Origin: Pedobacter sp. B4-66
GTDB lineage: Bacteria > Bacteroidota > Bacteroidia > Sphingobacteriales > Sphingobacteriaceae
DNA: 64,000 nucleotides
NCBI RefSeq assembly: GCF_018492665.1
Contig: NZ_JAFVME010000004.1
Location: forward strand, 155,988 to 219,987
Direction of reading: 5' to 3'
Of this stretch, positions 17,964-25,887 are shown piece after piece (position 1 is the stretch's first letter; each line of letters starts with the position of its first letter). The notes under the pieces are model-generated. The model searched no databases and was not told the origin of the DNA. It saw only the letters and a list, made by a program, of their open reading frames with translations. A program made the translations under genes and the position numbers.

Positions 17964-19856
17964 TTACTTCTTTTTTAGGTTAACTTCTAAAAACGATTCA
18001 AGGGCAGTATAGAGTTTCTGTCTTCCTTCATCATTTTTACTATGAAACGGATCGCCATCATTTTCCAAATAGGTTACGCTTATATTTCGCTTTTGGAGAT
18101 TTTTAACGAACTGTATCGTTTCGCCCGCATTCATATTAGGGTCTTTAGTATTTTGGGCAATAAATAATGGTTTCTCTATCCTATCAACCTGAAATAAGGG
18201 TGAAGATTGACGCATCTTATCTACGTCCGTTAGCGGATTGCCTATAACCTCATAATACATTTGCAATTTTGGTTTTAAGAATGGCGGTATCGATTTTAGA
18301 TAAGTGAATAAATTAATAACTGCCGAATTTGATGCGCCACAAGCATAAGTTTTATTTTCAGAATATAGGCCGTTAAGTGCAATATATCCACCGAAGCCAC
18401 TTCCGTATATTCCAATCCTTTTAGGATCTGCAATTTTTTTACTTATGAGCCATTTGACACCATCATTAATGTCATGTTGGATTTTACAGCCCCACTGTTT
18501 AAAGCCTGCGGCCATAAAAGCTTTTCCATAGCCTGAAGAACCTCTGTAATTTACCTGAAAAACAGCATAACCTCTGTTTGCCAAGAACTGAACTTCGGGA
18601 TTATAGCCCCAGGTATCCCTTGCTACAGGGCCATCATGTGGCAACACGACAACAGGTAAATTCTCGGTCTTCTTGTTTAAAGGTAGTGTTAAATACCCTT
18701 CTATTTTCATTCCATCTCTCGACATGTAGCTAATGGGTTTCATTTCACACATGTCTTCTTCATTAATGGCAGAATTGAAGTCGCTTAACTTTCTTATTTT
18801 TCCCTTTGCCTGGAAATAAATATAGTATGATCCCGGATTCCGATCTGTAAACGTTCTAACTATAAAAACGGTTTCGGCTTTATCTCGGTCTATTATCCTT
18901 GTTTCCGTTTTAGGCAATAACTTATCCAAATTATTATATAATAACTTTACTGAGTCGTCAAGATAATGCTTTTCCTTTTTCCAGGTTTCATAAACGACAA
19001 AAGACATTTTCCCTTTTCTTCTGGAGTATTGAGCATCTGTAATATTAATGTTTTCATCACCAAACAAAACCTTAACTTCTTTCCCAGATTTACAATCAAG
19101 TTCAACAAGGGCTGCCTTGTCACGATTTACATTAGAAATTGCATAAATAACATTAGGTTTATCTTTAGCAAAAGCTATTGGTCGTAATGTAGTTTTAAAA
19201 TTATTGGTCACTATAGGCTTGAAAGCCTGATCCTCTCTTTCTCTATACAACAAGGTCTCATTTACGCCATCGCTGCTAGTTGCCAACCTAAGTTTACCTT
19301 CAGAATCTATTGTCCAATCCGTAATGTTTCCGGGGTTTTTCGCCGCCATGTCCATATTTCCATTACGAACATTTAACCGGTAAACATCAAAAACTGTCGA
19401 ATCTCTTTTATTAGATGATACAAGCAAATATTTGTCATCCATGAGCTGGTCATCCAAAACCTTTATCCTGCTCTTTTCATTATTGGTCAGTTGTCGTTCA
19501 TTACTGCCATCCTTGTTAATAATGAATATATCAGAAAGTCTTAGCGCCTGATCTGTTTCTTTATAATAAATGAGTTCATCTTTACTTACCCAAAAATAGA
19601 AAATAATACTCTTTTCTTTTAATTGAGTAATCTTTTTCCCCTTACCTGACTCAATATCCTCCACATACAAATTTTGATTCTTGCCATCTAGCTTCAGATA
19701 TGACAAGTTTCTTGCATCAGGAGAGATCCTATAGCCTATTCTGTTTTGCGATTTAAAAAAATCGTCGATAGGCATAATCCTCACTCCTTCCTGTTGTGTA
19801 CAAGCTAAAGCAAAAAGTGATAAGAAAAGAAGAAAGTACTTTTTATATACAACCAT
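17964..19856 (-). CDS. S9 prolyl oligopeptidase-like lipoprotein lacking the catalytic serine
   Basis: A 630-residue protein with a lipoprotein-type signal (S-L-F-A-L-A-C), a beta-propeller-like region (about 25-370) and an alpha/beta hydrolase domain (about 390-628) laid out as in S9 peptidases. The nucleophile elbow, normally G-G-S-[YF]-G-G-Y, here reads G-S-G-F-G-G-Y, so the serine position is G487 (S486 comes just before it). The acid region (N-T-K-D-P) is recognisable, but the usual G-H-G-F histidine motif is altered to G-D-P-F-H. This suggests an inactive or altered enzyme, perhaps a ligand-binding protein. It is the first gene of an operon with a sensor kinase and a response regulator, which hints at a sensing role. 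Confidence 0.8.
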   Translation of the reverse strand: MVVYKKYFLLFLSLFALACTQQEGVRIMPIDDFFKSQNRIGYRISPDARNLSYLKLDGKNQNLYVEDIESGKGKKITQLKEKSIIFYFWVSKDELIYYKETDQALRLSDIFIINKDGSNERQLTNNEKSRIKVLDDQLMDDKYLLVSSNKRDSTVFDVYRLNVRNGNMDMAAKNPGNITDWTIDSEGKLRLATSSDGVNETLLYREREDQAFKPIVTNNFKTTLRPIAFAKDKPNVIYAISNVNRDKAALVELDCKSGKEVKVLFGDENINITDAQYSRRKGKMSFVVYETWKKEKHYLDDSVKLLYNNLDKLLPKTETRIIDRDKAETVFIVRTFTDRNPGSYYIYFQAKGKIRKLSDFNSAINEEDMCEMKPISYMSRDGMKIEGYLTLPLNKKTENLPVVVLPHDGPVARDTWGYNPEVQFLANRGYAVFQVNYRGSSGYGKAFMAAGFKQWGCKIQHDINDGVKWLISKKIADPKRIGIYGSGFGGYIALNGLYSENKTYACGASNSAVINLFTYLKSIPPFLKPKLQMYYEVIGNPLTDVDKMRQSSPLFQVDRIEKPLFIAQNTKDPNMNAGETIQFVKNLQKRNISVTYLENDGDPFHSKNDEGRQKLYTALESFLEVNLKKK

Positions 19857-20174
19857 ATCATTTTTCTGCTTACAAAGCTACGCAACACTGTTAGTGTAAG
19901 TTTAGTTTACACTAATATTGTTACCGTATAACCAAATATCAATATGCTCAAAATAAATTAAATATTTACTTAATGTGAATTATCTATTAGGCACAATTAA
20001 GCTTTAAACCAATAAAAAAACCAATAAAAGCCTCATAACCAAAGGGAATAAGTATTAAGTAGTACAAAACATTCTTTGAGTAACATTTAAAATACGTATT
20101 GATGTTTTTGCCAATAGAAAGGAAATTAGGATTCAAATCATTATTTTAGGGTCTCTATTGATAGTCCACCTCCA
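19857..20174. other. 318-base divergent intergenic region
   Basis: It holds the promoter of the S9-like/kinase/regulator operon near its left end (separate entry). The rest, about 19920-20174, is AT-rich; I found no coding sequence, no hairpin with a T tract and no clear -33/-7 pair for the TPR gene. Confidence 0.5.
19873..19915 (-). promoter_or_regulatory. Promoter of the S9-like/kinase/regulator operon with an inverted repeat at -35
   Basis: On the minus strand TAGCTTTG (plus 19873-19880) matches TAnnTTTG exactly and lies 16 bases before the ATG. There is no TTTG at the normal -33 distance. Instead an inverted repeat with perfect 9-base arms (TTAGTGTAA 19891-19899, TTACACTAA 19907-19915) is centred about 35 bases upstream of the predicted start site, which is a typical place for an activator. 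Confidence 0.5.
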
Positions 20175-21983
20175 ATGAAAAAATTAATCCTGGCCTTATT
20201 TTTCTGTTATGCAAGCTTTCTTTGTTCTGCTCAAAGCAATGCAGATGAAGGGTTGGCTTTTCAATATTACCAACAAGGTCAATATCAGGAAGCATCCATT
20301 TTACTGGAAAAACTATTTAATACAACCAAAAACGACACCTACTTTGATCTGTATTACACCTCTCTTATTAAGCTCAAAAAACTGGAAGAGGCTGAAAAAA
20401 TTGCAAAAAAACTGATTAAGCAGAATCCCAAAAATCTACATTATACCATGGCAATTGCTCGGGTTTATCAGGAAAAAGGACAATTGGATGCCGCAAATAA
20501 GGCATACATGGAAACGTTGAATAATTTACCTGCAGACGAATTCAAGATAAGAGAGGTTGCAAATATCTTTTATAGTTTTCAGGCCTATGACCTCGCCATA
20601 TCAACCTTTCTACAGGGCAGAAAGGTTTTAAACAACGAAAAAATCTTCACTTACGAACTTCTAAGCATCTATCGCTACAAAAAGGACAAGAATATGCTTG
20701 TACAGGAATATATCAATGCACTTCCACAAATGCCCGAGCTATTACCTCAGGCAGAAAGTGTACTATCCTCCGTCTTGGAAGACAATGCCGATTATCTTAT
20801 TCTACAGGCTGCCTTATTAAAAAAAATACAGAAAGAGCCACAAACAGAAATCTATACCAAACTCTTGATATGGCAATACCTCCAGCAGCAGGAGTATGAA
20901 ATGGCATTGAGACAATTGATAGCGCAAGACAAGCGTATAAAAGACGATGGCGCAATATTGTTTAATACGGCGAACACTTTTCTAGCTAACCAGGCTTATA
21001 CTACAGCCATAAAGGCCTTTGAATACATCGTCAGTAAAGGCAAGGAAAACCCATACTTTTTATCAGCGAGGATAGAAATGATAGGTGCAAAATATCAATT
21101 GGCAATTACCGGACAATTCGACAATAAGGCCATTACTGATTTAGGAGCTGAGTATACAGCTATCATTGATGAGTATGGGAAAACAGCACAGACAGTGTTT
21201 GCAATGAAGAAATTGGCTAATCTGCAAGCATACTATCTTAATGATTTAAGCAAAGCGGAAAAAACACTTGAAGATGCATTAGCAATTAACGGTCTCTCAG
21301 CAGCTGAGACCGGCCAAATGAAACTTGATCTCGGTGACATCTATATTTTAACACAACAACCATGGGAGGCTTTTTTAATTTATGAGCAGGTAGCTAAGCA
21401 ATTTGAAAATCAGGCTGTAGGCAATGAAGCTCACTTTCGTTCGGCTAAACTTTCCTTTTATCAGGGTAATTTTTCTTACGCAAAATCTCAGGCAGATGTT
21501 TTAAAGGCATCTACTTCTCAATTAATTGCAAACGATGCGTTAAACTTGAGCTTAATGATTTCTGATAATTTGCAGTCAAAAACAGATAGTAATGCACTTA
21601 AGATGTATGCAGATGCTGAGATGCTTGAATTTAGAAATCTGCCGGCTAAAGCCCTCACAAAACTGGACAGCATTGCATTAGCTTTTCCAAACAATAGTTT
21701 AACGGATGATATTCTAATGGCGAAATCAAGGATATACATCAAAACAAATGATATAAATAATGCTGTAAAGGTACTTAAAGAGCTCATAGATCAACAAGAA
21801 ACTAGTCTTTGGGCTGATGATGCCTTATTTACATTGGCAGATCTCTATGAGAGAAATTTAAAGAACAATGAAGAAGCCAAAATACTATATCAAAAACTAA
21901 TTAATGATTATCCCGGAAGTATGTTTACCACAGAAGCGCGAAAACGTTTTAGAAAACTTCGTGGAGATAATATTGGTACATAG
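20175..21983 (+). CDS. Secreted tetratricopeptide-repeat protein
   Basis: A 602-residue protein with a signal peptide (about 1-20, ending SAQ) and TPR-like helical repeats throughout: Q-Y-Y-Q-Q-G-Q-Y-Q-E-A near 30 and A-R-V-Y-Q-E-K-G-Q-L-D-A-A-N-K-A-Y near 100 are clear, and the last part (E-A-K-I-L-Y-Q-K-L-I-N-D-Y-P-G-S) resembles the YfgC/BamD type of repeat. It is probably a periplasmic or outer-membrane-associated scaffold; no enzymatic domain is visible. The next gene (DUF4286) starts 15 bases on, but a separate -7 box lies between them. Confidence 0.82.
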   Translation: MKKLILALFFCYASFLCSAQSNADEGLAFQYYQQGQYQEASILLEKLFNTTKNDTYFDLYYTSLIKLKKLEEAEKIAKKLIKQNPKNLHYTMAIARVYQEKGQLDAANKAYMETLNNLPADEFKIREVANIFYSFQAYDLAISTFLQGRKVLNNEKIFTYELLSIYRYKKDKNMLVQEYINALPQMPELLPQAESVLSSVLEDNADYLILQAALLKKIQKEPQTEIYTKLLIWQYLQQQEYEMALRQLIAQDKRIKDDGAILFNTANTFLANQAYTTAIKAFEYIVSKGKENPYFLSARIEMIGAKYQLAITGQFDNKAITDLGAEYTAIIDEYGKTAQTVFAMKKLANLQAYYLNDLSKAEKTLEDALAINGLSAAETGQMKLDLGDIYILTQQPWEAFLIYEQVAKQFENQAVGNEAHFRSAKLSFYQGNFSYAKSQADVLKASTSQLIANDALNLSLMISDNLQSKTDSNALKMYADAEMLEFRNLPAKALTKLDSIALAFPNNSLTDDILMAKSRIYIKTNDINNAVKVLKELIDQQETSLWADDALFTLADLYERNLKNNEEAKILYQKLINDYPGSMFTTEARKRFRKLRGDNIGT

Positions 21984-21986
21984 TTC

Positions 21987-21994
21987 TATCTTTG
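21987..21994 (+). promoter_or_regulatory. TATCTTTG -7 box four bases before the DUF4286 start
   Basis: An exact TAnnTTTG match just after the TPR stop codon, with only TACT between it and the ATG at 21999. If this box is used, transcription would begin at or very near the A of the start codon, giving a leaderless mRNA. No -33 TTTG at 17-23 bases is seen; a TTG lies 11 bases upstream. Confidence 0.4.
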
Positions 21995-21998
21995 TACT

Positions 21999-22301
21999 AT
22001 GTTATTATACAATGTAACCACAATTATTGAAGATAATTCGGCAGACCGCTGGCTTCAATGGATGCAGGAAATTCACATCCAACAAGTAATGGAAACAGGC
22101 CTATTTGTATCCTACAGACTTCTAAAAGTAATCGACTCTCCAAACGAAGGTGTCACATACTGTGCACAGTATGTGACTGAAAACATGGATAATTACTTAG
22201 AGTATAAAGATAAATACGCACCTTCATTACAAGACAAAGTAAATGAGAGCTTCAAAAATCAACAAGTTTCCTTTACTTCTTTAATGGAATATCTCGCTTA
22301 A
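21999..22301 (+). CDS. DUF4286 family protein
   Basis: A 100-residue cytoplasmic protein matching the small DUF4286 family of Bacteroidota: M-L-L-Y-N-V-T at the start, W-L-Q-W-M-Q near 20, and Y-C-A-Q-Y-V in the middle. It has the proportions of a ferredoxin-fold antibiotic-biosynthesis-monooxygenase-like monomer, but its role is unknown. It is followed by rfbC after 8 bases and so is likely co-transcribed with it. An exact -7 box ends four bases before the ATG. Confidence 0.82.
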   Translation: MLLYNVTTIIEDNSADRWLQWMQEIHIQQVMETGLFVSYRLLKVIDSPNEGVTYCAQYVTENMDNYLEYKDKYAPSLQDKVNESFKNQQVSFTSLMEYLA

Positions 22302-22309
22302 ACTCTTTT

Positions 22310-22864
22310 ATGAATATTACAAAAACTCCTATTTCCGATCTTTTAGTTATTGAGCCCAAAGTCTGGAAAGACAATCGTGGATATTTTTACGAAAGCTATA
22401 ATTCAAAATTGTTTGCTGATGCAGGCATAAATGCCGACTTTGTTCAGGATAATCAATCATTTTCTCAGAAAGGTGCATTACGTGGGCTTCATGCTCAAAA
22501 AGCGCCCTTTGCACAAGGAAAATTAGTACGGGTTTTACAAGGAAAGGTTTTAGATATAGCAGTAGATATCAGAAAGCAATCAGATACATACGGTCAATAT
22601 TTTAGTATTGAGTTAAGTAGCGAAAACCATAAGCAATTATGGGTACCTCCAGGATTTTTGCACGGATTCTTAACCCTTGAAGATAATACTATTTTCACCT
22701 ATAAAGTAACCAGTTACTACGATAAAGCTTCAGAAATTGGTGTAATATGGAATGATGCTGACTTAAATATAGACTGGAACAGCAACATTACAAAAGAAGA
22801 TTTATTACTCTCAGAAAAAGATCTGGTACTACCTGCTTTCAAAGACTTTGATAGTCCTTTTTAA
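22310..22864 (+). CDS. rfbC: dTDP-4-dehydrorhamnose 3,5-epimerase
   Basis: A 184-residue cupin of the RmlC family, full length. It catalyses the double epimerisation at C3 and C5 of dTDP-4-keto-6-deoxyglucose in dTDP-L-rhamnose synthesis. The catalytic base is H61 in A-L-R-G-L-H-A-Q, the general acid tyrosine is probably Y131, and the V-x-x-G-x-x-x-D-x-x-V-D-I-R core and W-V-P-P-G-F-x-H-G-F are present. The other rml genes are not in this window. It lies behind the DUF4286 gene and ends at the terminator near 22895. Confidence 0.93.
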   Translation: MNITKTPISDLLVIEPKVWKDNRGYFYESYNSKLFADAGINADFVQDNQSFSQKGALRGLHAQKAPFAQGKLVRVLQGKVLDIAVDIRKQSDTYGQYFSIELSSENHKQLWVPPGFLHGFLTLEDNTIFTYKVTSYYDKASEIGVIWNDADLNIDWNSNITKEDLLLSEKDLVLPAFKDFDSPF

Positions 22865-22894
22865 GGCTTGTTAAATTCACAAATAAACTTAAGC

Positions 22895-22930
22895 AAAGTG
22901 CCCCCTTAAAATTTTAACGGGGGCACTTTT
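22895..22930. terminator. Bidirectional terminator between rfbC and the OmpA gene
   Basis: Arms 22895-22905 (AAAGTGCCCCC) and 22919-22929 pair perfectly; the loop contains a further self-complementary TTAAAATTTTAA. T/A tracts on both flanks make it work for both convergent genes. Confidence 0.85.
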
Positions 22931-22933
22931 ATA

Positions 22934-23776
22934 TTATTGCTTGATCAAATCGTACAATTCATCCAATTTTGGAGAAAGTACAATCTCTATTCTACGATTC
23001 TTGCTTCTACCTTCTGCCGTTGTATTCGCATCAAGAGGTTGGAATTCTCCTTTACCTGTTGCTGTCATACGAACACTTTCAACCTTACTAACTTCAGTTA
23101 AGTAACGAACTACAGACGTTGATCGTAAAACACTTAAATCCCAGTTGTCTTTAATTTGCCCAAGGTTAGTGATCTTTTGAGAATCAGTATGCCCTTCAAC
23201 CGCTATATTAATTTCCGGCTGCTGTTTCAATACATCCGCCAGTTGACTCAAAGCCTGTTTTCCTTTTTCGTCAATGATGATACTTCCGGAAGGGAATAAT
23301 AATTTATCAGTTAGCGACACGTATACTTTCCCGTTTCTAATTTCAACAGTTAAACCATTTTTAGTAAACCCTAAAAGAGCTTGCTGTAATTTTTCCTTTA
23401 ACTGATTTGTCGCTTCGTCGCGCTTACGCAAGATTTCTTCAACTTCCTTCAAGCGTTGTTCGCGCTTTTTAAGATCGTTAGAAAGCTTACTGATCTCTGT
23501 AGAGCTATTATTCTTTAGCTTGGCATAATTACTATCCATTTCAGAATACTTGCCCTTTAAATCATTTAATGCACTGCTTAAGCCGGTAGTATCTTTTCTT
23601 AGTCTTGCGATAAGACTTTCAAGGCTCTCATTCTTCGCTTGCGAATCACTCCATCCAGTGCGTAATGAATCTTGCGAGGCAAGTAATGACTTGTATTTTT
23701 TAGGAGATAAAACAACGCAGGAGCTGAATGCACTGACAAACAGTCCAACGAATAAGAATAAACTAATTTTTTTCAT
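22934..23776 (-). CDS. OmpA-family lipoprotein with coiled coil
   Basis: A 280-residue protein: lipoprotein signal (A-F-S-S-C), a coiled-coil segment rich in K, E, L and S (about 30-140), and a C-terminal OmpA peptidoglycan-binding domain (about 160-275) with V-E-G-H-T-D-S, S-x-x-R-S-T-S-V-V-R-Y-L and the N-R-R-I-E-I end motif. It is likely to sit in the outer membrane and hold the peptidoglycan, with the coiled coil as spacer. It is transcribed alone and converges on rfbC. Confidence 0.9.
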   Translation of the reverse strand: MKKISLFLFVGLFVSAFSSCVVLSPKKYKSLLASQDSLRTGWSDSQAKNESLESLIARLRKDTTGLSSALNDLKGKYSEMDSNYAKLKNNSSTEISKLSNDLKKREQRLKEVEEILRKRDEATNQLKEKLQQALLGFTKNGLTVEIRNGKVYVSLTDKLLFPSGSIIIDEKGKQALSQLADVLKQQPEINIAVEGHTDSQKITNLGQIKDNWDLSVLRSTSVVRYLTEVSKVESVRMTATGKGEFQPLDANTTAEGRSKNRRIEIVLSPKLDELYDLIKQ

Positions 23777-23861
23777 TAATGTGTTATTAATTTAGTGATT
23801 AAGAAAACTCGCACAAGCCTATTGATTTAGGCTCTAACCCTATACGCGTTTTTTGATAAAT

Positions 23862-24524
23862 TTATTGCGCTACTGCGTTTCTCAAAAATAGTATAAAAGG
23901 ATAAACACTTTCAAAAGCAGTTTTCAACTTATCAACGATTTCTGGTTTTAAGAACTCGTCATCTTTTAAAGGGCAGATTGCAATAAAGCTCTTTAATTTT
24001 AACAACTCTATTTGAGGATGATCCGTTTCATAGCCTTTTGGGGCTTTTTTTAGCTTATCTTCTTCACTTAAACTAAAAATATTCTTAAAGTTTTTTGCTT
24101 CAATTATGCTCAGAAATTCTGAAGTATTATAATCAATTTCTTCCCTGACGCTTTTTAAAACTGATGCTTCAGGCATCCAGAACCCTGCTCCTAGAAAGCA
24201 CTCCCCAGGCTGTATATGAAGATAGTATCCAGGACCATGAATATCACTTCCTTTGATATTAAAAGAAATACCAAAATTATTCTTGTAAGGGTCTTTGTTT
24301 TTACTAAAACGAACATCTCTATAAATACGAAGCAGACATTTTTTAGCGGGGGTATCAATAGAAAATTCAGGATCTATTGCTGCTAGCTTAGGAATCAGCT
24401 GATCAATAAAAGCCAATACATCGGCTTTTGCAATTTCGTACCTGTTTTTGTTTTCTGCAAACCATTCGCGGTTGTTGTTTTGAGCTACATTAGTAATAAA
24501 AACGAGTGTTTCTGGCTTAATCAT
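23862..24524 (-). CDS. DUF2461 domain-containing protein
   Basis: A 220-residue protein of the DUF2461 (TIGR02453) family: N-N-R-E-W-F-A-E-N-K-N-R-Y near the start, R-I-Y-R-D-V-R-F-S-K-N-K-D-P-Y-K-N-N-F-G near 70-85, and G-P-G-Y-Y-L-H-I-Q-P-G shortly after are its signature segments. The function of the family is unknown. No signal peptide. Its start overlaps the end of the DUF983 gene by four bases, so translation is probably coupled. Confidence 0.9.
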   Translation of the reverse strand: MIKPETLVFITNVAQNNNREWFAENKNRYEIAKADVLAFIDQLIPKLAAIDPEFSIDTPAKKCLLRIYRDVRFSKNKDPYKNNFGISFNIKGSDIHGPGYYLHIQPGECFLGAGFWMPEASVLKSVREEIDYNTSEFLSIIEAKNFKNIFSLSEEDKLKKAPKGYETDHPQIELLKLKSFIAICPLKDDEFLKPEIVDKLKTAFESVYPFILFLRNAVAQ

Positions 24525-24919
24525 GGTTTATCGTAATAGGCGTTGTACTTTATTTTTGGAGATAGCCAATGTAATAAAATCACGCGGGAATAACGATAAT
24601 TGAAAGGAGCTAAAATTAAGCATCCGGTAAAGATTACAGAGAGGTAAAGCCATAAAGATTCGAACTCAAGGTTTCCACCTGACAATACATAAGTCGCTAT
24701 TCCTAATGCAATCATTTCAGCGCAATTCATTGCATAACTCACATACATTGCTGCATAAAAATAACCAGGTTCTATTTCAAAACGCTGACCACAATGTCCG
24801 CATACAGTGTTGGTATGCTGTATGTTAAAACCGTAAAGGCTTCCGGTAAAGATATCTCCTCTTCTGCATTGAGGGCATTTCCCATGAACGAGCGCATATA
24901 GCTTAGATGTTTTCTGCAT
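24521..24919 (-). CDS. DUF983 domain-containing membrane protein
   Basis: A 132-residue protein with two CxxC pairs (C-P-Q-C and C-G-H-C) in the N-terminal cytoplasmic part, suggesting a zinc ribbon, and two transmembrane helices in the second half. The G-R-C/K-C-P-Q-C-R-R-G opening and the F-E-I-E-P-G-Y-F-Y-A-A-M segment are typical of DUF983. In Bacteroidota and Alphaproteobacteria the family often lies near cytochrome oxidase genes, as here. It overlaps the upstream small membrane protein gene by 17 bases and the downstream DUF2461 gene by 4. Confidence 0.9.
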   Translation of the reverse strand: MQKTSKLYALVHGKCPQCRRGDIFTGSLYGFNIQHTNTVCGHCGQRFEIEPGYFYAAMYVSYAMNCAEMIALGIATYVLSGGNLEFESLWLYLSVIFTGCLILAPFNYRYSRVILLHWLSPKIKYNAYYDKP

Positions 24920-25157
24920 AGCTAACAGTTTTTTTTCGGTACTTCACATACCACAACACGCCCATTCCAGATATTAGAAGATATGGGATAGCCAAAAGAT
25001 ATAAAATACCCGAATTTAGACCTTTTCCCTGTGTATTACCATTCTTTACACTTTGTTCTGCACTTACAGTACACATTGCACATTGTGCATTCGCACTATT
25101 CGAAGATGATACTGTCAACAGAATCATAAAGAGGAAGATAACTGCTATCTTTTTCAT
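24903..25157 (-). CDS. Small exported membrane protein with a CxxC motif
   Basis: Eighty-four residues: a signal peptide (M-K-K-I-A-V-I-F-L to A-N-A), a Q-C-A-M-C motif directly after cleavage, then one transmembrane helix and a basic tail. A longer start at 25217 is possible in frame, but the TATATTTG promoter box at 25162-25169 lies between the two starts, and only the inner start yields a normal signal peptide. Related proteins of unknown function occur beside oxidase clusters in Bacteroidota. It heads an operon with DUF983 and DUF2461. Confidence 0.72.
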   Translation of the reverse strand: MKKIAVIFLFMILLTVSSSNSANAQCAMCTVSAEQSVKNGNTQGKGLNSGILYLLAIPYLLISGMGVLWYVKYRKKTVSYAENI

Positions 25158-25161
25158 GTTG

Positions 25162-25169
25162 CAAATATA
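25162..25169 (-). promoter_or_regulatory. TATATTTG -7 box four bases before the start of the small CxxC protein
   Basis: An exact TAnnTTTG on the minus strand, separated from the ATG at 25157 only by CAAC. It sets the start codon and predicts a leaderless or nearly leaderless mRNA. No -33 TTTG at the usual spacing. Confidence 0.45.
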
Positions 25170-25221
25170 GGTAAAGAAACATTTATAAAAGGAAACGAAG
25201 CGCAATAAGCCTGTCATTAAA

Positions 25222-25256
25222 TAAAAAAGGCCCTTTGCCTTAGGGGTCAGAGGGCC
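25222..25256 (-). terminator. Terminator of the ctaA-to-DUF420 operon
   Basis: On the minus strand AGGCCCT pairs with AGGGCCT (plus 25227-25233 and 25250-25256), and six T follow (plus 25222-25227 A tract, the last A being part of the stem). It lies 38 bases after the DUF420 stop and separates that operon from the next. Confidence 0.75.
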
Positions 25257-25293
25257 TAACAGAAGCTGGTAAAAGGTAGCTTCTCAAAATATC

Positions 25294-25866
25294 TTAAAAA
25301 TTATAATAAGGAGATATCATTAGATATACAACAACACCTGTTACAGCTACATATAACCATACAGGGTAAGCCCATCTTACAATCTTCTTATGACGCTCCA
25401 CTTGCATATTAAATCCTCTTAAAAAGCTTACAAGGATTAGTGGTAATACGATAATAGCAAGGATAATATGAGTGGCAAGGATAAAGAAATAAATGTAACG
25501 GGTAGAGCCTACAGCAGCCAATTCAACTGCCGATAGTATACCATCATGATCTATATCTCCAAACTTAGTGTCTTTTTCATAAAGATGAAAAACGATATAA
25601 AAAAGTAGAAAGATTGCCGAAAGGATAAATGTAATTACATTAGTCACCTTGTGAGCTTGTATATTCTTTCTTTTTATAAAAATTAAAGATACCACAAGCA
25701 GTACTGAACAGGTTGCATTAATACCTCCAATAATATGAGGAAACAGATATATGAACGATGGCTTATTTTCCGGTGGCGGAACTAGTTTTAGTGCAATAAC
25801 AACAAGCAAAACAACTGCCGTTACAATCCATATTAATCTTAAAAAAAACTTATCGTTAAAATTCAT
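25294..25866 (-). CDS. DUF420 domain-containing membrane protein
   Basis: A 190-residue protein with five transmembrane helices and the DUF420 features F-P-H-I-I-G-G-I-N-A near 45-55, H-K-V-T-N near 73, F-Y-I-V-F-H-L-Y-E and T-H-I-I-L-A-I. DUF420 proteins are found beside cytochrome c oxidase genes and are thought to help oxidase assembly, as with CtaM in Firmicutes; this is by analogy only. It is the last gene of the operon, 21 bases after the SCO gene. Confidence 0.88.
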   Translation of the reverse strand: MNFNDKFFLRLIWIVTAVVLLVVIALKLVPPPENKPSFIYLFPHIIGGINATCSVLLVVSLIFIKRKNIQAHKVTNVITFILSAIFLLFYIVFHLYEKDTKFGDIDHDGILSAVELAAVGSTRYIYFFILATHIILAIIVLPLILVSFLRGFNMQVERHKKIVRWAYPVWLYVAVTGVVVYLMISPYYNF

Positions 25867-25887
25867 ATACTATCTATTTAGAACTTC

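Noticed and set aside
25158..25217. Longer start for the small CxxC membrane protein
   Set aside because: It would bury the signal peptide 20 residues inside and lies upstream of an exact -7 box.
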